Origin: an uncultured Lachnobacterium sp. | GTDB taxonomy: Bacteria > Bacillota > Clostridia > Lachnospirales > Lachnospiraceae | Direction: 5' to 3' | Length of the DNA: 7,293 nt | Assembly: GCA_900552085.1 (NCBI GenBank) | Contig: URYB01000134.1 | Span: forward strand, 1 to 7,293 | In this document: positions 1-5,887 of the stretch, piece by piece | How the letters are laid out: the number at the start of each line of letters is the position of its first letter | How positions within the stretch are numbered: position 1 is the first letter of the stretch | Notes under the pieces: model-generated | Told to the model about the DNA's origin: nothing | What the model saw: the letters and a program-made list of their open reading frames with translations, nothing else | Databases searched by the model: none | Position numbers and translations under genes: made by a program

Positions 1-110
1 TTCACATCCAGATTCACATGGTCGAGTGCTGTGTTAATGGATTCCACATTGCCCTCTTCGTCTCTTCGGATAAATTCATGTACCAGGTTTTTTGCTTTGA
101 TAATTCCCAT
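1..110 (-). CDS. ecfA1: Energy-coupling factor (ECF) transporter ATP-binding protein, N-terminal fragment
   Basis: Only the first 36 codons are in the window; the gene runs off the left edge. The protein begins MGIIKAKNLVHEF and continues through a short charged stretch to ALDHVNLDV, the usual opening of EcfA/CbiO ATPases just before the Walker A loop. The Walker A itself lies outside the window. In the family this subunit pairs with a second ATPase and the EcfT membrane protein to power vitamin or metal uptake through exchangeable S components. The ATG follows the trmL stop codon with a single base between, so the two are probably co-translated. A weak GGGAT upstream inside trmL may serve as ribosome binding site. 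The choice of EcfA1 over EcfA2 is inferred from the N-terminal wording; finding a second ATPase and ecfT further left would settle it. Confidence 0.75.
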   Translation of the reverse strand, partial: MGIIKAKNLVHEFIRRDEEGNVESINTALDHVNLDV

Positions 111-111
111 C

Positions 112-615
112 TTAATCATCCCAGCTCAGTCTGTGGAGCTGTCCTTCCAACTTCATATGGTCAAATTGATTCTGTCTGAGTACCTCGTATAATACGATGG
201 CAACCGAATTGGATAAATTGAGCGAGCGTGTCTCCCCGATCATTGGAATCCGCACACAGGTATCCGGATTTTCTTTTAAAATCTCCTCCGGAATTCCCGC
301 ACTCTCTTTTCCAAACATAATGTAACAGTCCGGTTCGTACTGCACATCCGAATACACATGTCTTCCTTTTGTTGTCGCATAATAGATCTTTGCGCCCGGA
401 TTTCTTTTGCAGAAATCCTCCCAGTTCTCATATGTTGTCACATCGAGGTCTTTCCAGTAATCCATACCGGCCCGCTTTAAATGCTTCTCGGAAAGAGAAA
501 AGCCAAGTGGCTCGATGAGATGAAGGCGCGTACCTGTTGCTACGCAGGTACGCCCGATATTTCCTGTATTTGCCGGAATCTCCGGCTCATGTAAAACGAT
601 ATTCAGCTTTGCCAT
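112..615 (-). CDS. trmL: tRNA (cytidine(34)-2'-O)-methyltransferase, SPOUT family (TrmL/YibK)
   Basis: This 167-residue protein matches the TrmL/CspR family in length and in all three SPOUT knot motifs. They are NIVLHEPEIPANTGNIGRTC at residues 5-24, FGKESAGIP at 101-109, and IPMIGETRSLNLSNSVAI at 123-140, which forms the trefoil knot that binds S-adenosylmethionine. By family knowledge the enzyme methylates the 2'-O of the wobble base (C34 or cmnm5U34) of tRNA-Leu isoacceptors in the cytoplasm and works as a dimer. The ATG at 615 is preceded by AGGACAGGATAG, a good ribosome binding site, and the conserved N-terminal strand begins a few residues later, so this start is secure. It lies 18 bp after the aminotransferase and one base before the ECF ATPase, so it is probably carried in the same transcript without a shared pathway. 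Confidence 0.95.
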   Translation of the reverse strand: MAKLNIVLHEPEIPANTGNIGRTCVATGTRLHLIEPLGFSLSEKHLKRAGMDYWKDLDVTTYENWEDFCKRNPGAKIYYATTKGRHVYSDVQYEPDCYIMFGKESAGIPEEILKENPDTCVRIPMIGETRSLNLSNSVAIVLYEVLRQNQFDHMKLEGQLHRLSWDD

Positions 616-633
616 AATCTATCCTGTCCTATC

Positions 634-1803
634 TTATTTTGCAGCCCGCAGTTCATTGATGAACTCTTCCACACGGGAAAGTGCAAGTTTTAAATCTTCC
701 AGTGAATATGCATAGGAAATACGGATAAATCCCTCTCCTGATGCACCGAACGCGGTACCCGGTACCACGGCAACTTTCTTGGATTGCAACAGTTTATTTG
801 CAAACTCGTCCGATGTCATGCCAAACTCTTTGATACACGGGAACACGTAAAAGGCACCAAACGGCTCAAAACAGGACAAGCCCATCTCTTTAAAACGCTG
901 CATCAGATAACGGCGTCTTCCGTTGTACTCTTCACGCATCATCTGCACATCCTCATCTCCGTTGCGCATTGCCTCAACAGCTGCATACTGGCTTGTTGTC
1001 GGTGCGCACATGATTGCGAACTGATGAATCTTGATCATCTGTTTGATGATTTCTGCCGGTCCGCATGCATAACCAAGACGCCATCCCGTCATTGCATGCG
1101 ATTTGGAAAATCCATTAATAAGAATGGTACGTTCCTTCATTCCCGGAAGTGACGCAATCGAAACATGATTTTCCAGATAGGTCAGTTCGGAATAAATTTC
1201 ATCACTGATTACAAAGATATCATGTTTGATAATAACTTCCGCAATGGCCTCTAAATCCTTTTTCTCCATTACCGCACCAGTCGGGTTGTTCGGGAACGGC
1301 AATACCAGAATTTTTGGCTTTGGTGTAATCGCAGCCTCTAACTCTTCTGCGGTCAGACGGAATTCATTCTCTGCCTTTAAATCGATAATGACCGGTGTAC
1401 CATTTGCAAGTACGGCACATGGCACATACGAGACATAACTTGGCTGCGGAATGATCACTTCATCACCCGGATCTAACATGGCGCGCATTGCAATATCAAT
1501 TGCCTCGCTTCCTCCGATTGTTACCAGCATCTCCTTATTGTAATCATAAGTAAGTCCATATCTGCGGCTCAAGAACTTGGCGATCTCGATCTTCAATTCT
1601 TTTAAACCGGCATTGGACGTATAAAATGTTCTTCCTTTTTCGAGGGAATAGATACCCTCATCACGAATATGCCATGGTGTATCAAAATCAGGTTCTCCGA
1701 CACCAAGGGAAATTGCATCATCCATCTCACTTACAATATCGAAAAACTTTCGGATACCAGATGGCTGAATTGTTTTGATTGTTTTAGATAACGGGTCTCT
1801 CAT
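634..1803 (-). CDS. PLP-dependent class I/II aminotransferase (YugH/PatA-like)
   Basis: This 389-residue protein is a full-length fold-type I aminotransferase. Visible landmarks are LGVGEPDFDTP (33-43), GGSEAID (97-103), PNNPTG with N173 (171-176), SDEIY with D201 that contacts the PLP ring nitrogen (200-204), SKSHAMTGWRLGY with the Schiff-base lysine K234 and phosphate-binding R242, and R361 in GFIRISYA for the substrate carboxylate. The family moves amino groups from an amino acid to a 2-oxo acid in the cytoplasm. The exact substrate (aspartate, aromatic or branched-chain) cannot be read from these motifs. Its ATG shares one base with the stop of the upstream Lrp-type regulator (TAATG), pointing to translational coupling. 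The same regulator-aminotransferase pairing occurs as yugG-yugH in Bacillus subtilis, which suggests control by an amino acid ligand. No defect seen. Confidence 0.93.
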   Translation of the reverse strand: MRDPLSKTIKTIQPSGIRKFFDIVSEMDDAISLGVGEPDFDTPWHIRDEGIYSLEKGRTFYTSNAGLKELKIEIAKFLSRRYGLTYDYNKEMLVTIGGSEAIDIAMRAMLDPGDEVIIPQPSYVSYVPCAVLANGTPVIIDLKAENEFRLTAEELEAAITPKPKILVLPFPNNPTGAVMEKKDLEAIAEVIIKHDIFVISDEIYSELTYLENHVSIASLPGMKERTILINGFSKSHAMTGWRLGYACGPAEIIKQMIKIHQFAIMCAPTTSQYAAVEAMRNGDEDVQMMREEYNGRRRYLMQRFKEMGLSCFEPFGAFYVFPCIKEFGMTSDEFANKLLQSKKVAVVPGTAFGASGEGFIRISYAYSLEDLKLALSRVEEFINELRAAK

Positions 1804-2282
1804 TATGCCATCATAATCCTTTCATCTTTTGGTTTTGCTGCCATGACTGTTCCATGGTCTTTGTATTTCTTTAAAATAAAGTTTGTCTTTGTACTCAGTA
1901 CCTGATCCAGTGCTGAAAGCTTATCGGATACGAACTGGGAAATCTCACGCAATGTCTTTCCCTCCAAAGTTACCATCAGGTCAAATCCACCGGAAATCAG
2001 ATAAACAGAATTTACTTCCGGATAGTTGTAAATGCGCTCAGCCACCTTGTCAAAACCCATGCCTCTCTGTGGAGTCACACGCACCTCAATCAGCGCAGAT
2101 ACTTTCTCTACCCCGGCTTTGTCCCAGTTGATCAATGTATGGTATCCACAAATGATGCCTTCCTTTTCCATACTTTCCAGTTCATTCATAACGGTTGCTT
2201 CATCCACGCCAAGGATGATTGCCAGCTCATTTAAATCAATACGACTGTTTTTCTCTATAAATGTCAAAATTTTTTCTCTCAT
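1803..2282 (-). CDS. Lrp/AsnC family transcriptional regulator (YugG-like)
   Basis: This 159-residue protein has the standard two-part layout. Residues 1-55 form a winged helix-turn-helix (RIDLNELAIILGVDEATVMNE region, then EKEGIICGYHTLIN). Residues of about 62-140 form the RAM ligand-binding domain (VSALIEVRV, a hydrophobic core around EVNSVYLISGGFDLMVTL, and VLSTKTNFILKKYK). Family members form octamers or dimers of dimers and bind AT-rich dyads, responding to amino acids. The start at 2282 follows a strong AGGAGAA ribosome binding site (2287-2293). It is the first gene of a pair with the aminotransferase and overlaps that gene by one base, so the aminotransferase is the likely target. Autoregulation is also likely, since an AT-rich inverted repeat lies directly upstream. 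The C-terminal tail after about 145 is longer than the minimal family and looks unstructured. Confidence 0.93.
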   Translation of the reverse strand: MREKILTFIEKNSRIDLNELAIILGVDEATVMNELESMEKEGIICGYHTLINWDKAGVEKVSALIEVRVTPQRGMGFDKVAERIYNYPEVNSVYLISGGFDLMVTLEGKTLREISQFVSDKLSALDQVLSTKTNFILKKYKDHGTVMAAKPKDERIMMA

Positions 2283-2286
2283 GATA

Positions 2287-2293
2287 TTCTCCT
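2287..2293 (-). promoter_or_regulatory. Ribosome binding site of the Lrp-type regulator
   Basis: The minus strand reads AGGAGAA four bases before the ATG at 2282. It is a near-perfect anti-16S match at slightly short spacing and supports that start over later in-frame codons. Confidence 0.7.
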
Positions 2294-2317
2294 AAAATAA
2301 TTAAACTTATTATCTTA
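2293..2317. promoter_or_regulatory. AT-rich imperfect inverted repeat, candidate Lrp operator
   Basis: In the 41-bp gap before the regulator gene, TAAAATAAT (2293-2301) and ATTATCTTA (2309-2317) are inverted copies with one mismatch in nine, separated by 7 bp. An AT-rich dyad beside the start of an Lrp-family gene is the usual form of an autoregulatory site. The arms have almost no GC, so a role as an RNA hairpin or terminator is unlikely. In a gap this AT-rich a chance dyad is possible. Confidence 0.4.
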
Positions 2318-2323
2318 AATCAA

Positions 2324-3292
2324 TTACAGCTTCATCAGTTCGTCCGTCTGTGTTGTCTCAAGAAATCTGCGCTCGTCTCCATTGATCAGCACCCTGTCAT
2401 TACTGTCGGTTGCCTTTCCGATGATGACGGCCTCTCCACCGGCCTGTCGAATCGCATGCACGATTGCATTTCCATCCTTTGCCGTCATAAGTACGCTTCC
2501 ACCGGAAACCATCTTGTACGGATTCAGATTGAAAAATTCACAGATTTCCACTGTTTCCTGACGAAGAGGAATTTTCTTTAATTCAATTTCAAGTCCGACG
2601 CCGGAGCTTTGCCCCAACTCCCAGAGTGCACCAAATACACCGCCTTCTGAGATGTCATGCATCGCTGCAACGCCAGACTGTGCGGCGACTGCGGCCTCCG
2701 AACGTATGGACAGATAGTCCACAAATTTTTTTGCCTGATCAATGAAAGGCTGCGCGTAGCGCTCCAGAAGTTCCTTTTCTTTCTCGATTGCCAGTATTGC
2801 CGTTCCTTCCAGTCCTACTGTTTTCGTTACCAGCAGATCCATTCCCGGCTCCACCTGTCCCGGCCGGATAAACTGTGTATCGGCTGTTCCGATCGCTGTA
2901 ATCGAAATGACCGGTTCCGTCACACTTCGGGTTACTTCTGTATGTCCACCAAGAATCGGAATTTCTTCTTTATCACATACGGTCTGTATTGCTGCAAGTT
3001 CCCGTCGCAGATCATTTTCGCTGCAGGATGTCGGCAAAAGCAGAGTCATCGTAATCCCCAGAGGTTTTGCTCCACTGCATACCAGATTGTTCAGTGCATT
3101 GTAGACACTGAGCATACCGCGCAGACTTCCTCCACAGCACCGTGCTCCCGTTGCCTGAACCACCATTGATTCTTTTGCCTGCACTGCTGCATAATCGCCT
3201 CCCACCATAGGAGGAACCACAGAATTTCCATTATGTAATTGTTTCAGCACAGAACGCTTCAAGGCTGATTCTGACAATTTTCCTGCTTTCAT
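2324..3292 (-). CDS. HypE/PurM-superfamily (AIR synthase-like) protein with altered ATP-site residues
   Basis: This 322-residue protein has the two-domain PurM/HypE/SelD fold. The N-terminal half shows VGGDYAAV (30-37), NNLVCSGAKPL (68-78) and ILGGHTEVT (113-121). The C-terminal half shows LLVTKTVGLEGTA (153-165), HDISEGGVFGALWELG (212-227) and VSGGSVLMT (262-270). HypE proteins use ATP to dehydrate a carbamoyl group on a C-terminal cysteine during NiFe hydrogenase assembly. Here the end is DELMKL, with no PRIC-type cysteine tail, and no other hyp gene is in view, so a HypE role is unlikely. By eye, Asp positions normal for the family are Tyr34, Gly49 and Asn69. A CC pair sits at 52-53. The ATG follows AGTGGAG. 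It is probably the first gene of the run with the Lrp regulator and aminotransferase. Function unknown. Confidence 0.8.
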   Translation of the reverse strand: MKAGKLSESALKRSVLKQLHNGNSVVPPMVGGDYAAVQAKESMVVQATGARCCGGSLRGMLSVYNALNNLVCSGAKPLGITMTLLLPTSCSENDLRRELAAIQTVCDKEEIPILGGHTEVTRSVTEPVISITAIGTADTQFIRPGQVEPGMDLLVTKTVGLEGTAILAIEKEKELLERYAQPFIDQAKKFVDYLSIRSEAAVAAQSGVAAMHDISEGGVFGALWELGQSSGVGLEIELKKIPLRQETVEICEFFNLNPYKMVSGGSVLMTAKDGNAIVHAIRQAGGEAVIIGKATDSNDRVLINGDERRFLETTQTDELMKL

Positions 3293-3315
3293 ATTCGCTC
3301 CACTTATAGACTACA

Positions 3316-3346
3316 AGGCTGCTCCATTATGCATAGGAAGCAGCCT
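3316..3346. terminator. Hairpin in the VanW to HypE-like gap, possible weak terminator
   Basis: AGGCTGCT (3316-3323) pairs perfectly with AGCAGCCT (3339-3346). Two more C-G pairs lie inside after a one-base bulge, and the loop holds the palindrome TATGCATA (3328-3335). It lies 11 bp past the VanW stop. On the minus strand it is followed by TTGTAGTCT, a poor T-tract, so termination may be partial. It also overlaps a candidate promoter for the next gene. Confidence 0.5.
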
Positions 3347-3355
3347 GATGTTCAA
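3326..3355 (-). promoter_or_regulatory. Candidate promoter for the HypE-like gene and downstream operon
   Basis: Minus-strand TTGAAC (-35, 3350-3355) and CATAAT (-10, 3326-3331) are 18 bp apart. Transcription would start near 3319, about 27 bases before the ATG at 3292. Both boxes are within two mismatches of the sigma-A consensus, but the -10 lies in the hairpin loop, so this is tentative. Confidence 0.4.
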
Positions 3356-3356
3356 A

Positions 3357-5027
3357 CTAGTTTGATGATTCCTTATTTGCTTTTGCATCATCGGAAGATG
3401 TTTTATTCTCGGACGAAGTCTGATTGTCCTTTTTATCGTCCTTCTTGTCATCTTTCTTATCATCCGTTTTATCGGATGTATTGGAATCGTCCTTTTTATC
3501 ATCCTTTTTGTCGGACGTATCACTCTTGTCGGATTTATCGTTATCCTTGTCGTCATCCTTATTTTCGTCTTCTTCCTTTTGTGCATCTGCATTGGATTTC
3601 AGACCGGATACCGCACCTCGCACCGTTGCCTCATCTCCTGTAGCAACTGCATTCTTTAAGGCAGTAAGTGATTCTGCCGTGGCATCTTTAGTTCCAATAG
3701 TAATAATCTTTGGAGAAGACTGATAGTTACTCTTATTGAACAGATCTCTGCTCTGCTGCACGCCGTCTACTTTAACAATTTTCCAAAGCTGTGCAATACA
3801 TCCGGTATGTGGTGTCTGATCAACACTCCAGTATCCGATAGCCTTGCTCGAATCCAGATTGAATTTTACCTCCGGGTCCGTTGTCGAAACGGTCTCACTC
3901 TCAAACGAAATCTCACGGTTGGACGGACGTGTCTCTTTTCCATATACATTAAAGTGCAACACACCACCGCTACAGTATCCTTCGATATAAACCGGGGAAT
4001 CCAGATTATTCTTAAAGCGAAGATCCTTATAATTTCCTGCAATTGCTGCATCCATAGATGGCTGTACATAATGTACCATCATGGAATGATTGTACCGCAT
4101 GGTAATTTCAAGTTCTGCACGAATTACTGCATTATATAAAGTAGTAGCCACCTGACAGATTCCACCGCCAAAAGACTCTACGGTTGTACCGTTCTGATAA
4201 GAGCCTGCAAGTTCATATCCGTTTTCCTGCGTGAAAGGACTTACGGTAGAACAAAGTTCAAATTCATCTCCCGGATAAAGAATTGTACCATCGACCTTGC
4301 TGCAGCCGGTTGTTACATTCTTGGCACGTCCCGGACTTGAACTGCTGAAATCCGTCGAATAACTTCCTAATAAGTCTTTTACTTCTGCAAGTTCATCCTC
4401 TGTTCCACGCGGCTCTACGACTTCTGTGACAAGTGCAATCTCATTGTCACTTCCATCCCATCCATCGGCAAGGAAATCATTGATGGCATATACGGAATTT
4501 ACAATATCAACTTCCACACCTTCCTTACCCGGAACATATACAAATTTGCCATTTTCGCGCTTCAATCCGTTGTCCACAGCTTCCACACTCAGTTTTCCGG
4601 AACTGCTGTACAATTTCTGTGCGGTCTCCTGTTTATCCACACTTAAGTGCATATCCAGCACCAATTTATTTTTCTTCAAATCCTGTGTTGTCTTATAACG
4701 ATTGATCAGACTGCCTGCGCGTCCTACTGCCATCGCTTCGGTCACAGCAGTGTCTACATCTGCCGTAACGCCCATATCCGCTGCGGTCATTTCGATCGAA
4801 CCGGATTCGCCTTTCAATGTAAAGGTAGTGTCCATAAGACTGTCTACATAAGAAGAAACGGCTGTCTTTGCTTCGTCCTCCGTCATTCCACCTACATCAA
4901 CACTACCAATGCACACACCATCCTCTATTGCCAGCTCATCCTGTGCCTGAGCCGTCTGTACATTTCCAAAACTGCATAATAAACCAAATAAAGTTCCAAA
5001 AAAGATAATTTTCCCTGTCTTCTTCAT
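3357..5027 (-). CDS. Exported VanW-domain protein with peptidoglycan-binding-like N-terminal region and charged tail
   Basis: This 556-residue protein starts with a Sec signal peptide (KK at 2-3, hydrophobic 7-20, probable cleavage after AQA at 28). The segment LLCS is not a lipobox, because Leu occupies the -1 position. Residues of about 38-205 resemble the YoaR/PG_binding_4 region. The VanW domain spans about 222-355, with the hallmark FGGGICQVATTLYNA at 286-300, then NHSMMVHYV (313-321). A beta-rich G5-like segment follows (about 367-446). Residues 482-556 are a low-complexity Lys/Asp/Ser tail. VanW proteins are common wall-associated proteins in clostridia whose biochemical role is unsettled. 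The name comes from a vancomycin resistance cluster, but none of its other genes are here, so no resistance is implied. The ATG follows TTAAGGAAAG, an adequate ribosome binding site, and its own promoter lies upstream. Confidence 0.92.
   Translation of the reverse strand: MKKTGKIIFFGTLFGLLCSFGNVQTAQAQDELAIEDGVCIGSVDVGGMTEDEAKTAVSSYVDSLMDTTFTLKGESGSIEMTAADMGVTADVDTAVTEAMAVGRAGSLINRYKTTQDLKKNKLVLDMHLSVDKQETAQKLYSSSGKLSVEAVDNGLKRENGKFVYVPGKEGVEVDIVNSVYAINDFLADGWDGSDNEIALVTEVVEPRGTEDELAEVKDLLGSYSTDFSSSSPGRAKNVTTGCSKVDGTILYPGDEFELCSTVSPFTQENGYELAGSYQNGTTVESFGGGICQVATTLYNAVIRAELEITMRYNHSMMVHYVQPSMDAAIAGNYKDLRFKNNLDSPVYIEGYCSGGVLHFNVYGKETRPSNREISFESETVSTTDPEVKFNLDSSKAIGYWSVDQTPHTGCIAQLWKIVKVDGVQQSRDLFNKSNYQSSPKIITIGTKDATAESLTALKNAVATGDEATVRGAVSGLKSNADAQKEEDENKDDDKDNDKSDKSDTSDKKDDKKDDSNTSDKTDDKKDDKKDDKKDNQTSSENKTSSDDAKANKESSN
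3360..3584 (-). repeat. Low-complexity coding repeat (Lys/Asp/Ser tail of the VanW protein)
   Basis: The last 75 codons of the VanW gene use a small set of codons. They give irregular tandem units of the type KKDD, SDKSD and TSDK, densest at 3420-3560. Long open frames on the other strand and in the other minus frame across this stretch are by-products of the biased composition. The units are not identical, so this is a degenerate repeat that could vary in length between strains by slippage. Confidence 0.8.
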
Positions 5028-5030
5028 ATT

Positions 5031-5038
5031 CTTTCCTT
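5031..5038 (-). promoter_or_regulatory. Ribosome binding site of the VanW gene
   Basis: The minus strand reads AAGGAAAG three bases before the ATG at 5027. It is the only good Shine-Dalgarno match near the start of the signal peptide and fixes that start. Confidence 0.6.
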
Positions 5039-5072
5039 AACTATAATTCCACCATACTTTGTCTGACTACAT

Positions 5073-5100
5073 ATTTTATCACAAACACTCACATTTTCAA
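5073..5100 (-). promoter_or_regulatory. Sigma-A type promoter of the VanW gene
   Basis: Minus-strand TTGAAA (-35, 5095-5100) and TAAAAT (-10, 5073-5078) are 16 bp apart, and a TG one base before the -10 makes it an extended -10. Transcription would begin near 5066, leaving a leader of about 39 bases before the ATG. It is one of the two best promoter matches in the window and argues that the VanW gene is transcribed separately from the microprotein gene. Confidence 0.65.
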
Positions 5101-5110
5101 GCCTAAGTTC

Positions 5111-5154
5111 GTGTCAGCCAGTGTTTCTGTTTGCTACATCATGAATGCTGACAC
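5111..5154. repeat. Perfect 8-bp inverted repeat around the microprotein stop codon
   Basis: GTGTCAGC (5111-5118) and GCTGACAC (5147-5154) are perfect inverted copies separated by 28 bases. The second copy lies in the last codons of the microprotein gene. On the minus strand the 3' side is followed by GAACTTAG with no T-run, so it is not a standard terminator. It could be an operator for the VanW promoter just downstream or a structured RNA end. Confidence 0.35.
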
Positions 5155-5226
5155 AACAGAAGTGACAACCATTGCAACGATCAATACCAGTGCTACAATT
5201 GCGATCATACGATTTTTTTTCTTCAT
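5134..5226 (-). CDS. 30-residue single-pass membrane microprotein, Prli42-like
   Basis: The protein is only 30 residues. It begins MKKKNRM, then has one hydrophobic helix (about residues 7-26, rich in Val, Ile, Ala and Leu) and ends SAFMM. A basic N-terminus followed by one membrane span predicts the N-terminus inside. The ATG at 5226 has a strong ribosome binding site (AGAGAGGTGA, five bases upstream). The frame stays open upstream to 5454, but that extension would run back through the divergent gene and its promoter and looks non-coding, so I use the short start. Length, topology and the pattern of a few basic residues, one helix with Ala-Met-Val, and a Phe-Met end recall Prli42, a roughly 31-residue Firmicutes protein that tethers the stressosome to the membrane in Listeria. 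That match is from memory and unproven. It could equally be an unrelated small membrane protein. Confidence 0.65.
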   Translation of the reverse strand: MKKKNRMIAIVALVLIVAMVVTSVVSAFMM

Positions 5227-5230
5227 CCTA

Positions 5231-5259
5231 TTCACCTCTCTGTAATTATAAGTTATAAT
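5231..5259 (+). promoter_or_regulatory. Sigma-A type promoter of the TPR-like membrane protein gene
   Basis: TTCACC (-35, 5231-5236) and a consensus TATAAT (-10, 5254-5259) are exactly 17 bp apart. Transcription would start near 5266, about 34 bases before the ATG at 5300. The -35 box lies on top of the ribosome binding site of the divergent microprotein gene, so the two genes share a very tight control region and their expression may be linked. Confidence 0.7.
5232..5241 (-). promoter_or_regulatory. Ribosome binding site of the microprotein gene
   Basis: The minus strand reads AGAGAGGTGA five bases before the ATG at 5226. It is a near-consensus site that supports the 30-residue product rather than a longer upstream start. 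Confidence 0.7.
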
Positions 5260-5281
5260 CAATACAACCAAAGATTCGCAT

Positions 5282-5290
5282 AAGAAAGGA
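5282..5290 (+). promoter_or_regulatory. Ribosome binding site of the TPR-like membrane protein gene
   Basis: AAGAAAGGA ends nine bases before the ATG at 5300, at ordinary spacing. It confirms that start, which places the hydrophobic segment at the very N-terminus. Confidence 0.6.
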
Positions 5291-5299
5291 CTTTTCTCT

Positions 5300-5887
5300 A
5301 TGTTTATATTTTTAGCTGTATTTATCATTTTTGTTTTGATATTAAACTTTGCAATCCATAAAAATAACCGTTCACAGGAAAATGCCCAGGAACAATTCTG
5401 GGAAAACGAACGGCAGGCTAATTTTACGCGCCGCAAAGATATCCACAATCTCAACTATCTTACCATACCCATTGAAAAAATACCACAAAACCTTCACACA
5501 GATGCGGAAAAGACGCTGGTGCGCCTTTCTTCTGATAAGATGCTCAATCTGTCCGGTATCACCAATACCGAACTGAAACTGGAATATGGTGCTGCAAACC
5601 TCGATGAGCTCTCCGCTTACGATGCCAATTTTACCGAATTTGTCAGCGCGGTAAACACCTATGCGCAGGAACTTCTCGCCGATGGACAGAACGATGCGGC
5701 AAAAGAACTGTTAGAGCTTGCGGTATCCTTCCATGCCGATGCGATCAGCATCTATACAACGCTTGCAGACCTGTACAAACAGGACGGACAAGCAACACAA
5801 ATTCAGGATCTTATCGCTTCTGCGGAAGAAATCAACTCACTTGCCCACAGTATCATCGTTGAAAAATTAAGAACCTATCTTCCATAG
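5300..5887 (+). CDS. Membrane-anchored protein of unknown function with TPR-like C-terminal helices
   Basis: This 195-residue protein opens with one hydrophobic helix (residues 2-19, MFIFLAVFIIFVLILNFAI) followed by HKNNR. This looks like an uncleaved signal anchor, with the rest probably on the cytoplasmic side by the positive-inside rule. A charged linker with FTRRKDIHNLNYLTIPIEKI (42-61) looks like a conserved family signature. Residues of about 115-180 contain two TPR-like helical pairs (ELLADGQNDAAKELLELAV, then IYTTLADLYKQDGQ). TPR pairs usually bind other proteins. I do not recognise a named family, though similar short hypothetical proteins appear to be common in Lachnospiraceae. It is the only plus-strand gene here, with a good promoter and ribosome binding site. 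It diverges from the microprotein gene and overlaps the convergent exonuclease gene by 13 bp at its 3' end. Confidence 0.85.
   Translation: MFIFLAVFIIFVLILNFAIHKNNRSQENAQEQFWENERQANFTRRKDIHNLNYLTIPIEKIPQNLHTDAEKTLVRLSSDKMLNLSGITNTELKLEYGAANLDELSAYDANFTEFVSAVNTYAQELLADGQNDAAKELLELAVSFHADAISIYTTLADLYKQDGQATQIQDLIASAEEINSLAHSIIVEKLRTYLP

Noticed and set aside
2324..3292. Assignment as hydrogenase maturation factor HypE
   Set aside because: The C-terminal cysteine motif is absent and no other hyp or hydrogenase gene is in view; only superfamily membership is supported.
3420..3560. CRISPR-like or non-coding tandem array
   Set aside because: Units are irregular, in frame, and without unique spacers; they code for the KKDD/TSDK tail.
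3311..3643. Arg/Met-rich minus-strand frame and two plus-strand frames over the VanW tail
   Set aside because: They are out-of-frame readings of the biased Lys/Asp codons; the VanW frame has the signal peptide, domain motifs and a ribosome binding site.
4971..4985. Lipoprotein signal (LLCS) in the VanW protein
   Set aside because: Leu precedes the Cys, whereas a lipobox needs a small residue there; the AQA site at 26-28 fits ordinary signal peptidase better.
3357..5027. Vancomycin resistance locus
   Set aside because: A VanW domain alone is widespread in clostridia; no vanH, vanA/B, vanX, vanY or VanRS-type genes are present.
5245..5250. Minus-strand TATAAT as -10 box of the microprotein gene
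   Set aside because: Transcription would start inside the ribosome binding site, leaving almost no leader, and no good -35 lies at 16-18 bp; the true minus-strand promoter stays unassigned.
5227..5454. Upstream extension of the microprotein frame to a 106-residue protein
   Set aside because: The extension runs antisense through the start of the TPR-like gene and its promoter, has no membrane or domain logic, and the ATG at 5226 has the strong ribosome binding site.
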